NCBI GenBank assembly: GCA_963817945.1
Contig: CAWFQH010000001.1
Span: forward strand, 434,001-498,000
Direction of reading: 5' to 3'
DNA from: VRUE01 sp963817945
GTDB lineage: Bacteria; Actinomycetota; Thermoleophilia; Solirubrobacterales; 70-9
Length of the DNA stretch: 64,000 bases
The notes under the pieces: generated by a model
Databases searched by the model: none
Seen by the model: only the letters and a program-made list of their open reading frames with translations
Told to the model about the DNA's origin: nothing
Shown here: piece by piece, positions 1 through 9,800 of the stretch
Layout: every line of letters starts with the position of its first letter
Numbering within the stretch: position 1 is the first letter of the stretch
Program-made: the position numbers and the translations under genes

Positions 1-123
1 TACGGTCACTACTAGCAGGTCTGTGGCGGCGCCTATCGCCGTGAGCCCTACGAACGCCACGGTCACCAGCAGCAGCATGACCACCAGGACGAGGCCCAAT
101 GCCATGGTTCTGTTCACCTTCAT
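1..123 (-). CDS. Small membrane protein (partial, runs off window edge)
   Basis: Forty-one codons are visible from an ATG at 123 down to the window edge, with no stop seen. Residues about 8-30 are strongly hydrophobic (LVLVVMLLLVTVAFVGLTAI), which predicts one membrane helix after a short basic start (MKVNRT). The ATG overlaps the stop of the upstream 36-codon gene in an ATGA arrangement, so the two are probably translationally coupled. A purine-rich GGGGAGGG lies directly before the start. No family is recognised. Base composition resembles the surrounding chromosome. Confidence 0.5.
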   Translation of the reverse strand, partial: MKVNRTMALGLVLVVMLLLVTVAFVGLTAIGAATDLLVVTV

Positions 124-230
124 CCCTCCCCGATCTGTGCAGACAAAACGATTACGAACACAGCGAACCATAGACCGATCAGACCCCCGATGACTGTCGC
201 GCTTCGCAGCTTCTTCTCGTCAGCACCCAT
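120..230 (-). CDS. Small single-span membrane protein, 36 aa
   Basis: The short frame starts ATGGGTGCTGAC at 230 and ends in a TGA that overlaps the next start (ATGA). The product has a charged N-terminus (MGADEKKLRSAT) followed by a hydrophobic stretch (VIGGLIGLWFAVFVIVLSA), so one membrane span is predicted. The frame stays open upstream through another hydrophobic, Ala-rich segment (about 255-300) but without an ATG, so a longer two-span product with a rare start is possible. The 170 bases between this start and the ETF-QO stop contain nothing else I can support. Function unknown. Confidence 0.4.
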   Translation of the reverse strand: MGADEKKLRSATVIGGLIGLWFAVFVIVLSAQIGEG

Positions 231-400
231 AAGCGCTGGACCGGCGTGAGCGAGAAACCCGCAGACGGCAATTGCGGCAGCGGACAGTCCGAACCCGTCT
301 GGCGAACTGGCTGGCGATCGATCCGACGACCATCGCGCGACGGTATGGAGCCTCGGCGCACGCGTGGTGCGCTGAATGTGCCAGTTCTGGGATTTGGCTG

Positions 401-2101
401 CTACGTCTCTTGGTAGAGCGGCCCGTCGCCACCCTCAGGGAGGGTGAGCCGGCCGCCCTTGGCCGTGATCGCGCCGCACTGGACGCAGTTGGAGGCGGTG
501 ACGTGGACGTCGACGGTGGCGGCGCCATTCTCCAGCTGCTCGTCCGGGATCTCGTAGACCTGCGCCGGGCACATCGAGACCCAAGTCTGGGCGATCTCGC
601 GCGGCACCTTGGTCTGGATACGAACGTGGTTGGGCGCGTCGTCGCGGGTCGCGTTGCCGGATAGAAAGACCGAGTCGAGCTTGTTGAAGGTCAGCTCGTT
701 GTCGGGCTTGGGGTACTTGTCACCTGCCTTGCCGATGTGCATCTCCGGCTCGGCGTTGTCCTCGACCTTCCAGTGGCCACCCGGGAAGGCGCCTTTGGTC
801 GCGACCATGGCGCTGCCCATCATGCCGCCGAAGATCAGCCCCCTGGTCAGCGGCTGCTTCATGTTGCGGGATCGGTAGAGGTCCTTCTCGATCAGAGAGT
901 CGCGAATCTTGGCGTCGTAGTTCTCGAAGTTGACCGAGTCTTCCTTCAGCGACGCGACGATCGCTTCCGCCGCGTACATGCCGGCGTGCATCGCGTAGTG
1001 GACGCCGGCAAGTTCGGCGATGTTGACCATGCCGGCGGCGTCGCCGGCGACCAGCATGCCCGGCACGGAGAAGCGCTTCGGCAGGGCCCAGTAGCCGCCG
1101 GAGGGGATCGTCTTGGCTCCCCAGCCGACCCGCTTACCACCCTCGAGGATCTTCTTGATGAAGGGGTGGGTCTTGAACAGCTGCACCGCGTCGTGGACGC
1201 TGAAGGTGGCGTCGGTGTAATCGAGGCCGACCACGAGGCCGAAGCAGACCTTGTCCTCGCCCATCGGGTAGATGAAGCTGCCACCGGCCTCCTTGTAGCG
1301 CGGGCTCCAGCGCAGCGGCCAACCCAGGGTGTGGATCACCTTGTCCAGCGGCTTCGGCACCTCCCAGACCTCCTTCACGCCGAGCTCCCACGCCTGCGGG
1401 TCGGAGCCGTGCATGTCGAAGTAGTCGTAGGCGGCGTAAGTGAGGTGGCCGATCGTGCCCTCGGCCAGCACCGTCGCCTTGGCGACGACGTCGGAGCCGG
1501 GCTCGAAGTTGCCCAGCTCTTCGCCCTCTTTGCCGCGGCCGCGGTCGCCCGAGCGCACGCCCTTGACGATCCGGTCCTCGACCAGCAGCTTCGTCGCCGC
1601 GGTCTCGGAGAGGATGTAGACGCCCGCCTCTTCGGCTTTGTCGGCGAGGAAGCGGCCCAGCTTCGAGACCGAGAGCGTGTAGGTGCCCTCTTTGCGGAAG
1701 TTGGGCGGCGGCGGCTTCAGCGGAATCGCCGCCTTGGAGGTGAGGAAGTAGGTGGCGTCCTTCGTCACCTCCTGGTAGACCGGCGGCCAGTCGCCGGGGT
1801 CCATGTCCGGGAACAGGCGCGTCAGCGCCGAGGGGTCGACGTTCGCCCCCGAGAGCAGGTGGGCGCCGGCGACTTTCCCCTTCTCGATCACGGCCACCGG
1901 GACTTCGCCCAGCTTCTCGGTCAGCTCCGGCTCGTCCTCGAGCAGCTGCATCAATTTGTTCGCGCAGGCCAGGCCCGCGGGCCCGCCGCCGACGATCGCA
2001 ATGCCGACCTCGATCCGGTCGTCGACCGGATCCGTCGGCGGGCCGATCACGTCGGCCGAGTCAAACGGCGGCGGGAACTCAATCGGTGCAACTGCCGGCA
2101 T
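401..2101 (-). CDS. Electron transfer flavoprotein-ubiquinone oxidoreductase (ETF-QO)
   Basis: This 566-residue membrane-associated flavoprotein passes electrons from reduced ETF to the quinone pool. The FAD-binding GGGPAG is at residues 38-43, and the middle contains the typical stretch HTLGWPL and later GDAAGMVN. The C-terminal ferredoxin-like domain has MCPAQVYE and NCVQCGAIT. The family normally has four cysteine ligands, ending C-x2-C-x2-C; here the last position is Ile, so only three are visible. It starts 6 bp after the etfA stop and so is the third gene of etfB-etfA-ETF-QO. Length matches the family. Function is secure; the cluster state is uncertain. Confidence 0.93.
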   Translation of the reverse strand: MPAVAPIEFPPPFDSADVIGPPTDPVDDRIEVGIAIVGGGPAGLACANKLMQLLEDEPELTEKLGEVPVAVIEKGKVAGAHLLSGANVDPSALTRLFPDMDPGDWPPVYQEVTKDATYFLTSKAAIPLKPPPPNFRKEGTYTLSVSKLGRFLADKAEEAGVYILSETAATKLLVEDRIVKGVRSGDRGRGKEGEELGNFEPGSDVVAKATVLAEGTIGHLTYAAYDYFDMHGSDPQAWELGVKEVWEVPKPLDKVIHTLGWPLRWSPRYKEAGGSFIYPMGEDKVCFGLVVGLDYTDATFSVHDAVQLFKTHPFIKKILEGGKRVGWGAKTIPSGGYWALPKRFSVPGMLVAGDAAGMVNIAELAGVHYAMHAGMYAAEAIVASLKEDSVNFENYDAKIRDSLIEKDLYRSRNMKQPLTRGLIFGGMMGSAMVATKGAFPGGHWKVEDNAEPEMHIGKAGDKYPKPDNELTFNKLDSVFLSGNATRDDAPNHVRIQTKVPREIAQTWVSMCPAQVYEIPDEQLENGAATVDVHVTASNCVQCGAITAKGGRLTLPEGGDGPLYQET

Positions 2102-2107
2102 CTCTGA

Positions 2108-3082
2108 CTAGCTCCCCTTCTTTGCCTTGATCGCCTCGGTCAGCTTGGGGACGATCTTGTGCAGATCGCCTACCACGCCGAGGTCCGAGAACTCGAAGAT
2201 CGGCGCGTTCTGGTCCTTGTTGATCGCGAGGATGTTCTCCGAGTTCTGCATCCCCACCTTGTGCTGGATCGCGCCCGAGATCCCAGCGGCCAGGTAGAGC
2301 TTCGGCGCGACCGTCTTGCCGGTCTGGCCGATCTGGGCGGCGTAGGGGTACCAGCCGGCGTCGACCACGGCGCGGGTGGCCGCGACGGCCCCGCCCATCG
2401 ACTCGGCCAGCTGCTCGCAGAGCTCGAAGCCCTCTTTGGCGCCGAGGCCGCGACCGCCACCGACCAGGATCTCGGCATCCTCGATGTTGACGTCGGCGCC
2501 GCGCTGCTCGCCGCGCTGGACCATCTTCGCCTTGGTCGACCACGGGGAGAGCTCGACGTCGACGTCGACAACCTCGGCACTGCCACCGCTCTCGTTGGCG
2601 TCGAAGGCGTTGAGACGACTGATGATGATCCCCGGCTCGCTGACGTAGCCGACGTCGGCCACCTGCGAGTCCTGCAGGATCGGCCGCTTGGCGACCAGCT
2701 TCCCGTCCTGGACGTTGACCTCGGTGACCTCCATCGTCACGCCGGCGCCCAGGCGCGCGGTCAAGCCGGCGCCGATCTCGAAGCCAAGCAGGCCGCCGCC
2801 GAACAGTGCGTAGGAGATTCCCTCGTCCTGGATCACCTTGGCCATCGCATCGACGATCGGCTGGGCCAGGCCCTCGGGAACGCTCTTGGCGCGGTAGACC
2901 TTCGCCGCGCCCCAGTTGCCGAGCGAGGCGCAGGCGTCGTCGGCAACCTCGCCGACCACCAGCGCAGCGGCCTCGCCACCCAGCTCACCGGCCAGCTTGG
3001 CCGCCTCGGAGATCGCCCCGAGCGAGTTCTTGTTGAAGTTGCCCTCGTCGTCGTGGAGGGCGTAAACCAGAATGCCTGCCAT
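2108..3082 (-). CDS. etfA: Electron transfer flavoprotein alpha subunit
   Basis: EtfA forms a heterodimer with EtfB that accepts electrons from acyl-CoA dehydrogenases and holds FAD. The product is 324 aa. The C-terminal FAD domain begins with GGGRGLG near residue 208 and continues through YPYAAQIGQTGKTVAP and ISGAIQHKVGM, the classic ETF-alpha signature. The start at 3082 was chosen because AAAGGAG lies 7-8 bases upstream and the product then begins MAGILVYALHD like the family; an upstream in-frame start at 3130 lacks this. A 164-bp gap with a small inverted repeat (3101-3118) separates it from etfB. Confidence 0.95.
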   Translation of the reverse strand: MAGILVYALHDDEGNFNKNSLGAISEAAKLAGELGGEAAALVVGEVADDACASLGNWGAAKVYRAKSVPEGLAQPIVDAMAKVIQDEGISYALFGGGLLGFEIGAGLTARLGAGVTMEVTEVNVQDGKLVAKRPILQDSQVADVGYVSEPGIIISRLNAFDANESGGSAEVVDVDVELSPWSTKAKMVQRGEQRGADVNIEDAEILVGGGRGLGAKEGFELCEQLAESMGGAVAATRAVVDAGWYPYAAQIGQTGKTVAPKLYLAAGISGAIQHKVGMQNSENILAINKDQNAPIFEFSDLGVVGDLHKIVPKLTEAIKAKKGS

Positions 3083-3246
3083 CAGTGTCTCCTTTCGGCG
3101 GCCAGACACGCTTCTGGCCGCGAAAACCAAGCGGGGCTAGGACGCAGGGAGCGTGGCGTGCCTAAAGGCACGCGAGCGACCGAGGACGCCGCTCCCGCGC
3201 AGGTTTGCAGCGAGTCAGAACGGGTCTGGCTGTCGGAAGGAGACAC

Positions 3247-4038
3247 TTAGATCAGCTTCCTCTCGTCGAGCCAAGCGACGATCTTCTCGACCGTCTCGTT
3301 GGTGTCCTCGTCCTCGATGATCTCGCCGGCTTCCTTGGCCGGCGGCGGGTTCAGCGCCAGAACCGCGGTCTTGGAACCGGACTCGCCGACCATGCCGCCG
3401 TCGATGCCGACGTCGGCGGTCGCCTTGCCGTCCAGCGGTTTTTTCTTCGCGCCCATGATCGCTTTCAGGCTCGGGTAGCGCGGCTCGTTGATCGCGTCGC
3501 CGACGCTGATCACAGCCGGCAGCTCGACCTCGACCGTGTCGTAGCCGTACTCGGCCTGGCGCTCGCAGCGCAGCTTGCCGTCGGTGACGTCGATCTGAAT
3601 CACCTGGGTCAGCGAGGGCATCCTCAGGTGGTCGGCGACGACTGCGCCGATCGTGTAGCACTCGCCGTCATCGGACTGCTGGCCGAGCAGGACCAGGTCC
3701 GGGCTCTCGGACTCGAGCACTTTGGCCAGCGCGTAACCGGTGGCGCAGACGTCGGAGCCGGCCAGAGCGTCGTCGGAGAGGTGCACCGAGCGGTCGGCGC
3801 CGAGCGCCACCGCCTTGTGCAGCGCGCGGACCGCCGAGTCGGGGCCCATCGTCACCGCGACGACCTCCTCGACCGGAATCGCGCCGCCCTCCTTGATCTG
3901 CATGGCCGCCTCGATGGCGTGCGTATCGAAGGGGTTGAGGTTTTTCTCGCCGCTGCGGTCCAGCCGCATCGTTCCGGAGTCGATGCGCTTCTGGACGGCG
4001 GCGTCCGGGACCTCCTTGACCAGGACGCAGATCTTCAA
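3247..4038 (-). CDS. etfB: Electron transfer flavoprotein beta subunit
   Basis: EtfB is the partner of EtfA and binds AMP in the ETF heterodimer. The product (263 aa) starts MKICVLVKEVPD, the hallmark N-terminus of the family, and contains NPFDTHAIEAAMQ. Two in-frame TTG codons are available (4044 and 4038). The second is chosen because AAGGAGG then sits 7 bases upstream and the first would overlap the ribosome site. First gene of the etfB-etfA-ETF-QO cluster. A perfect TetR-type palindrome lies about 45 bp upstream, so fatty-acid-responsive repression is likely. Confidence 0.94.
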   Translation of the reverse strand: MKICVLVKEVPDAAVQKRIDSGTMRLDRSGEKNLNPFDTHAIEAAMQIKEGGAIPVEEVVAVTMGPDSAVRALHKAVALGADRSVHLSDDALAGSDVCATGYALAKVLESESPDLVLLGQQSDDGECYTIGAVVADHLRMPSLTQVIQIDVTDGKLRCERQAEYGYDTVEVELPAVISVGDAINEPRYPSLKAIMGAKKKPLDGKATADVGIDGGMVGESGSKTAVLALNPPPAKEAGEIIEDEDTNETVEKIVAWLDERKLI

Positions 4039-4081
4039 GTTCAAGCCTCCTTGGCTGGGTTGCTCAAGCCGATTCGGGTGG

Positions 4082-4097
4082 TTGACTGACCAGTCAA
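4082..4097. promoter_or_regulatory. TetR-family-type operator upstream of etfB
   Basis: The sequence TTGACTG-AC-CAGTCAA is a perfect 7-bp inverted repeat with a 2-bp spacer. Its ACTNACCAGTNA-like core resembles operators of TetR regulators that control fatty-acid catabolism in actinobacteria. It lies 44 bp upstream of the etfB start. The regulator is not encoded in the window. Confidence 0.6.
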
Positions 4098-4178
4098 TCA
4101 GTCTATCGATTACATCCGGACGTGACGCAATCGGCGGTGATCGATATCACAGTCGTTACACCCTCAGTCGCCAAACCC

Positions 4179-4604
4179 TCAGGCGTCGCGCTCGTGACGC
4201 TCGGCGGCGCCCTCGCGAATGAAGTCGACGATCTCGTCGGTGCCGGCGCCGGGCGTGAAGACCGCGGCGACGCCGAGCTGCTTCAACTCGGGGATGTCCT
4301 CGGCGGGGATCGTGCCGCCCACGGTGACGAGGACGTCGTCGACTCCCTGCTCCTTCAGCAGCTCGACCACCCGCGGCACCAGGGTCATGTGGGCGCCGGA
4401 GAGGATCGAGAGGCCGACGGCGTCGGCATCCTCCTGGATCACCGTCTCGGCGATCTGCTCCGGCGTCTGGTGCAGGCCGGTGTAGATCACCTCCATACCA
4501 GCGTCGCGCAGCGCCCGGGCGATGATCTTGGCTCCGCGGTCGTGCCCGTCGAGACCAGGCTTGGCGACGACGACGCGAATCTTTCGGGCGGTGGCTGCCT
4601 CCAT
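4179..4604 (-). CDS. B12-binding subunit of acyl-CoA mutase (methylmalonyl-CoA mutase small subunit)
   Basis: The 141-aa product is a stand-alone cobalamin-binding domain. It carries the DxHxxG motif as GLDGHDRGAK near residue 20, then LSGAHM and a conserved VTVGGTIP. It provides the lower ligand histidine and the Rossmann cradle for adenosylcobalamin, acting with the catalytic subunit encoded just upstream. The start at 4604 (MEAATARKIRVVVAKPG) follows the catalytic gene's stop by 14 bp. Separate small subunits are known from archaeal and some bacterial methylmalonyl- and isobutyryl-CoA mutases. Confidence 0.92.
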   Translation of the reverse strand: MEAATARKIRVVVAKPGLDGHDRGAKIIARALRDAGMEVIYTGLHQTPEQIAETVIQEDADAVGLSILSGAHMTLVPRVVELLKEQGVDDVLVTVGGTIPAEDIPELKQLGVAAVFTPGAGTDEIVDFIREGAAERHERDA

Positions 4605-4618
4605 AGCGGCGGCGAAGC

Positions 4619-6241
<1,623 letters not shown>

Positions 6242-6247
6242 GCCGAC

Positions 6248-6253
6248 AGTCTA
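6248..6253 (-). promoter_or_regulatory. -10 element (TAGACT) of leaderless mutase promoter
   Basis: TAGACT on the minus strand ends 6 bp before the mutase ATG (6241). This spacing puts transcription start at or next to the start codon. The same arrangement recurs at ten other genes here. Confidence 0.45.
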
Positions 6254-6272
6254 GGCCCGCCTCGGGGACGGG

Positions 6273-7061
6273 TCAGCGGCGGACGGCGAAGCGGCGGGGC
6301 GGGGGCATACGGCGGCGGGCGGCGATGCGCGAGGCGCCGAAGCCACCGACCGTGGCCAGCACCGTCACGGCGAGGGCGACGAGGCGGCGGCCGAGCTGCT
6401 CGAAGCGCATCGTCTGCCAGCCTTCCTCGCGGGCGATCTCGGCCAGCGGCGGGTCGGGGTTGACGACGACAGGGTTGCCAACCGCGCGCAGCATCGGCAG
6501 GTCAGAAAGCGAGTCGGAGTAGGCGTAGGAGGCACCGAGGTCGATCCCGTGCTCGGCGGCGAAGCGCTCCATCGCCTCGACCTTGCCCGGCCCGTAGACG
6601 AACGGCCCGTCGAAGCGGCCGCTGAAAGCGCCGTCGCCGTCGACCTCGTAGCTGGTCCCGATGCCGCCCTCCATCCCCAGCACCGCCGCCAGCGACTCGA
6701 CCACGCCGTTGCCGGCCGCGCTGACGATGAACGTGGCGCGCCCGGCATCCTGATGGGCGTAGACCTCTTCCAGCATCTGTGGGTAGATCCGCGGCAGGAT
6801 CGCCGCCATCACCTCCGGGTTCATCCGTTCGAGGCTGCGAACAGGCACGCCCGCGATCAGCTCGCGCGCAACCCGCAGGACCTCGGTCGTACGGGCATCG
6901 GTGGTCCCCCGCAGCCGGTATCGCATGTGCTCGACAGCCCAGCTCGCCAGCTGGCGGCGGCCGACGATCCCGTGTCTGGCGGCGATGCGGGCGAACTGCA
7001 TCCCCGACGACCCCGCCATCAGGGTCTTGTCCAAGTCGAAGAAGGCAGCAGCCCGCTGCAC
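6273..7061 (-). CDS. HAD-superfamily hydrolase (SerB-like, subfamily IB)
   Basis: The 262-aa product starts MQRAAAFFDLDKTLM, containing the catalytic DLDKT of haloacid dehalogenase phosphatases. Motif II is IVSAAGNG, and motif III/IV is YGPGKVEAM followed by YAYSDSLSDLPML, the pattern of phosphoserine-phosphatase-like enzymes. A hydrophobic stretch near residue 228-245 (LVALAVTVLATVGGFGAS) and a basic tail suggest C-terminal membrane attachment. Start is GTG at 7061, only 4 bp after the thiolase TGA, so the genes are coupled. Substrate not predictable; related proteins act on phosphoserine or lysophospholipids. Confidence 0.85.
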   Translation of the reverse strand: MQRAAAFFDLDKTLMAGSSGMQFARIAARHGIVGRRQLASWAVEHMRYRLRGTTDARTTEVLRVARELIAGVPVRSLERMNPEVMAAILPRIYPQMLEEVYAHQDAGRATFIVSAAGNGVVESLAAVLGMEGGIGTSYEVDGDGAFSGRFDGPFVYGPGKVEAMERFAAEHGIDLGASYAYSDSLSDLPMLRAVGNPVVVNPDPPLAEIAREEGWQTMRFEQLGRRLVALAVTVLATVGGFGASRIAARRRMPPPRRFAVRR

Positions 7062-7065
7062 TGGG

Positions 7066-8241
7066 TCAGACCTCGATGACTATGGCGTCGCCTTGGCCGC
7101 CGCCGGAGCAGATCGCGGCGACGCCGAGGCCGCCGCCGCGGCGCTGCAGCTCATGCACCAGGGCGCCGACGATGCGGCCGCCGGAGGCGCCGATCGGGTG
7201 GCCGAGGGCGATCGCACCGCCGTTGACGTTGACCTTCTCCTCGTCGACGCCGAGCATCCGCATCGAGTTCAGGGCGACCGACGCGAAGGCCTCGTTGATC
7301 TCCCAGAGGTCGACTTCCTCGGGGGTCTTGCCGATCTTCTCCAGCGCCTGCTTGGCGGCATTGGCCGGCGTTTTCGCCAGGTAGGGGAAGTCGTCGGCGA
7401 CGGTTCCATAGGAGAGAACGCGGGCCAAGGGCGTCCGCCCTTCCTTCTGCGCCCACTCCTCGGACGCGGCGACGATCGCCGCCGCACCGTCGTTGACGCC
7501 CGGTGCGTTGCCGGCGGTGTGGGTCGCCTCACCCCCGCCGATCGCCTTCAGGCCAGCCAGCGTCTCAACCGTGGTCTCGGGACGGATCGCCTCGTCGACC
7601 TCGATCGTGTTTTCACCCTTGCGGGACTTGACGGTGACGCCGACGATCTCCTCGGCAAGGCGCCCGGCGTCGGTGGCCTCGGCGGCGAGCCGATGCGAGC
7701 GCTCGGCGAAGCGGTCCATGTCCGCGCGGGTGATCTCCAGCTCGTTCGACACCTCGCTCGCCTCATTGATCATCTGCTTTTCGGTGAAGGGGTTGGTGAG
7801 GCCGTCGTGGACCATCGCGTCGATCGTTTCGACGTGTCCCATCCGGTAGCCGAAGCGGGCGCCTGGCAGCAGGTGCGGCGCCTGGCTCATCGACTCCATG
7901 CCGCCGGTCACGGCGACCTCGGTATCTCCGGCGCGGATCGCCATGTCGGCGATGCCGAGCGAGCGCATGCCGGAGGCGCAGACCTTGTTGATCGTCTCCG
8001 AGGGGACCTCTTTCGGGATACCCCCCTTGATCTGGGCCTGGCGCGAGGGAATCTGGCCCTGGCCAGCTTGCAGGACCTGGCCGAAGACGACCTGCTGCAC
8101 CTGCTCGGGGTCGACGCCTGAGCGCTCCAGGGCGGCTTCGATCGCCTGGCCACCGAGGTCGGGGGCCTCAAGCGAGGAGAGGGTTCCGCCCATCTTGCCG
8201 AAGGGCGTGCGTGCGGTTCCAAGGATGACGGTGTTGGGCAT
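7066..8241 (-). CDS. Thiolase (acetyl-CoA C-acetyltransferase)
   Basis: The 391-aa enzyme condenses or cleaves beta-ketoacyl-CoA. All catalytic motifs are present: NKVCASGMRS with the nucleophilic Cys near residue 88, NEAFAS, GGAIALGHPIGASG with the catalytic His, and CSGGGQGDA with the second Cys near the C-terminus. The start at 8241 gives the canonical MPNTVILGTARTPFG; the frame is open further upstream but without family similarity. Upstream AAAGG supports this start. It is followed by the HAD gene at 4 bp and fits the acyl-CoA catabolic neighbourhood. It is not distinguishable here from a degradative 3-ketoacyl-CoA thiolase. Confidence 0.94.
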   Translation of the reverse strand: MPNTVILGTARTPFGKMGGTLSSLEAPDLGGQAIEAALERSGVDPEQVQQVVFGQVLQAGQGQIPSRQAQIKGGIPKEVPSETINKVCASGMRSLGIADMAIRAGDTEVAVTGGMESMSQAPHLLPGARFGYRMGHVETIDAMVHDGLTNPFTEKQMINEASEVSNELEITRADMDRFAERSHRLAAEATDAGRLAEEIVGVTVKSRKGENTIEVDEAIRPETTVETLAGLKAIGGGEATHTAGNAPGVNDGAAAIVAASEEWAQKEGRTPLARVLSYGTVADDFPYLAKTPANAAKQALEKIGKTPEEVDLWEINEAFASVALNSMRMLGVDEEKVNVNGGAIALGHPIGASGGRIVGALVHELQRRGGGLGVAAICSGGGQGDAIVIEV

Positions 8242-8349
8242 TTGGCGGCCTTTCTCGTCGTGTTTGTGCCGGGTCTCGGCTCGGACGGGCCGCATGGCCC
8301 TGATTAGAAAGATACCGATAGCTCGACCGGCGCAGCGTGATCCAACGCA

Positions 8350-8355
8350 TAGACT
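8350..8355 (+). promoter_or_regulatory. -10 element (TAGACT) of leaderless aminopeptidase promoter
   Basis: TAGACT is followed by 8 bases and then GTG at 8364. The spacing fits transcription beginning at the start codon, and it argues for 8364 rather than the upstream in-frame GTG at 8337. Confidence 0.45.
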
Positions 8356-8363
8356 CGGCCGCC

Positions 8364-9800
8364 GTGAAAGTAGTCGTCAGCGAAGCCAAACCCAGCGAGT
8401 TGCAGGCGGACCTGCTCGCCGTAGGGCTCTTCGAAGGAGCGGAGCTGCCGGCCCAGCTGGCAGGAGCGCCAGGCGCCTCAGAGGTCAAGGCCGGCTTCAG
8501 AAAGCTGTCTCACCTGCATCCCGCGCAACCGGGCCGCACGATCGTCGTCGGGCTCGGTACCCGGTCGGAGATGGACGCCGAGCGGGCCCGGGTCGCCGCC
8601 GCGCTCGTCGCCAAGCAGGCCGCTGAGCTGGAGGCCCAGACGCTCGCCTGGCTACTGCCGGATGGCGGCGAGGATGAGGAGACTGCCACTGCGCTTGTCA
8701 CCGGCACCGTCCTCGGCGCCTACCGCTTCGACCGCTTCCGCAGTGGCGACCCCGATGACCCGCCCCCGCCCGCGATCGAGTCCCTGACGCTGTTGGGGCC
8801 GATCGGCGTCGCCGCGGCGGCCGAGGCGGCTCGCGTCTGCGCCGAGGCACAGAACCGCGCCCGCGACCTGCAGAGCCTGCCCTCCAACGTCGCCACGCCC
8901 TCCTTCCTCGGCCGCCACGCCCGTGAGATCGCCTCCGCCCACCCCTCGGTGAGCACTGAGGTGCTCGGCCGCGAGGAGATCGCCGCCAAGAAAATGGGCG
9001 GGCTGGTCGCGGTCAGTCAGGGCAGCGAGGAGGAGCCGAAGCTGATCGTTCTGCGCTACTCGGGCGGCGGCTCCGGCCCGACCCTGGGCTTCGTCGGCAA
9101 GGGCGTCACCTTCGACACGGGCGGCATCTCACTGAAGCCCTCGGGGGGGATGCACGAGATGAAGATGGACATGTCCGGCGCCGCGGCGGTGCTCGAGGCA
9201 GTGGCCGCGATCGCCGAGCTGGCCCTCCCGGTCGACCTGGTCGCGGTCGTTCCGGCCACCGAGAACATGCCCTCGGGCAAGGCGATCAAGCCCGGCGACG
9301 TCATCACCCAATACAACGGCAAGACCGTCGAGATCAACAACACCGACGCGGAGGGGCGCCTGATCCTCGCCGACGCGCTCGCCTACGCGGTCGAGCTGGG
9401 GGCGGAGCGCATCGTCGATTTGGCGACGCTTACCGGCGCGGTCGTGATCGCCCTCGGCTCCACCTACGCGGCGCTGATCTCCAACGACGATCCACTCGCC
9501 GCCGAGCTTGAGGCCGCCGGTTCCGCAACCGGCGAGCTCGTCTGGCGCCTCCCCCTCCACCCTGAGTACAAGGAGCTCACCAAGGGCACCGTCGCCGACC
9601 TCACCAACGCCTCGGCCAAACGCAAGGCAGGCACCATCTACGCGGCCTCCTTCCTCGAGGAGTTCGTCGGCGAGACGCCGTGGGCCCACGTCGACATCGC
9701 CGGCACGGCCTGGGACGTCGGCCGTGCGTACACCGGCAACGACGCCAGCGGCATCGGCGTCCGCCTGCTGGTCGAGCTGGCGCGCCGGCTGGCCGGCTAG
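8364..9800 (+). CDS. pepA: Leucyl aminopeptidase (M17 family)
   Basis: A cytoplasmic two-metal exopeptidase that releases N-terminal residues. The C-terminal catalytic domain has VGKGVTFDTGGISLKP with metal ligand Lys and Asp, MKMDMSGAAAV, and the signature NTDAEGRLILADAL with the catalytic Arg. The N-terminal macro-like domain is less conserved, as usual. Start GTG 8364 (478 aa) is preferred because a -10 element precedes it by 8 bp; GTG 8337 would add nine residues. The gene converges with the XRE gene, their stop codons overlapping by three bases. Divergent from thiolase. Confidence 0.95.
   Translation: MKVVVSEAKPSELQADLLAVGLFEGAELPAQLAGAPGASEVKAGFRKLSHLHPAQPGRTIVVGLGTRSEMDAERARVAAALVAKQAAELEAQTLAWLLPDGGEDEETATALVTGTVLGAYRFDRFRSGDPDDPPPPAIESLTLLGPIGVAAAAEAARVCAEAQNRARDLQSLPSNVATPSFLGRHAREIASAHPSVSTEVLGREEIAAKKMGGLVAVSQGSEEEPKLIVLRYSGGGSGPTLGFVGKGVTFDTGGISLKPSGGMHEMKMDMSGAAAVLEAVAAIAELALPVDLVAVVPATENMPSGKAIKPGDVITQYNGKTVEINNTDAEGRLILADALAYAVELGAERIVDLATLTGAVVIALGSTYAALISNDDPLAAELEAAGSATGELVWRLPLHPEYKELTKGTVADLTNASAKRKAGTIYAASFLEEFVGETPWAHVDIAGTAWDVGRAYTGNDASGIGVRLLVELARRLAG

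Noticed and set aside
220..528. Arg-rich reading frame over the start of the window
   Set aside because: Composition (SRSRRSS, RCRNCRLR) is that of an antisense shadow of GC-rich coding DNA, with no ribosome site.
3101..3118. Inverted repeat GCCAGA-CACGCT-TCTGGC between etfB and etfA as terminator
   Set aside because: The stem is short and no T-run follows on the minus strand; it may be chance or an mRNA-processing hairpin.
2159..3250. Long plus-strand frames opposite etfA, the mutase, ggt and the pilus genes
   Set aside because: They are mirror frames of minus-strand genes whose products have clear families; their translations are rich in Arg, Asp, Val and His with no motif.
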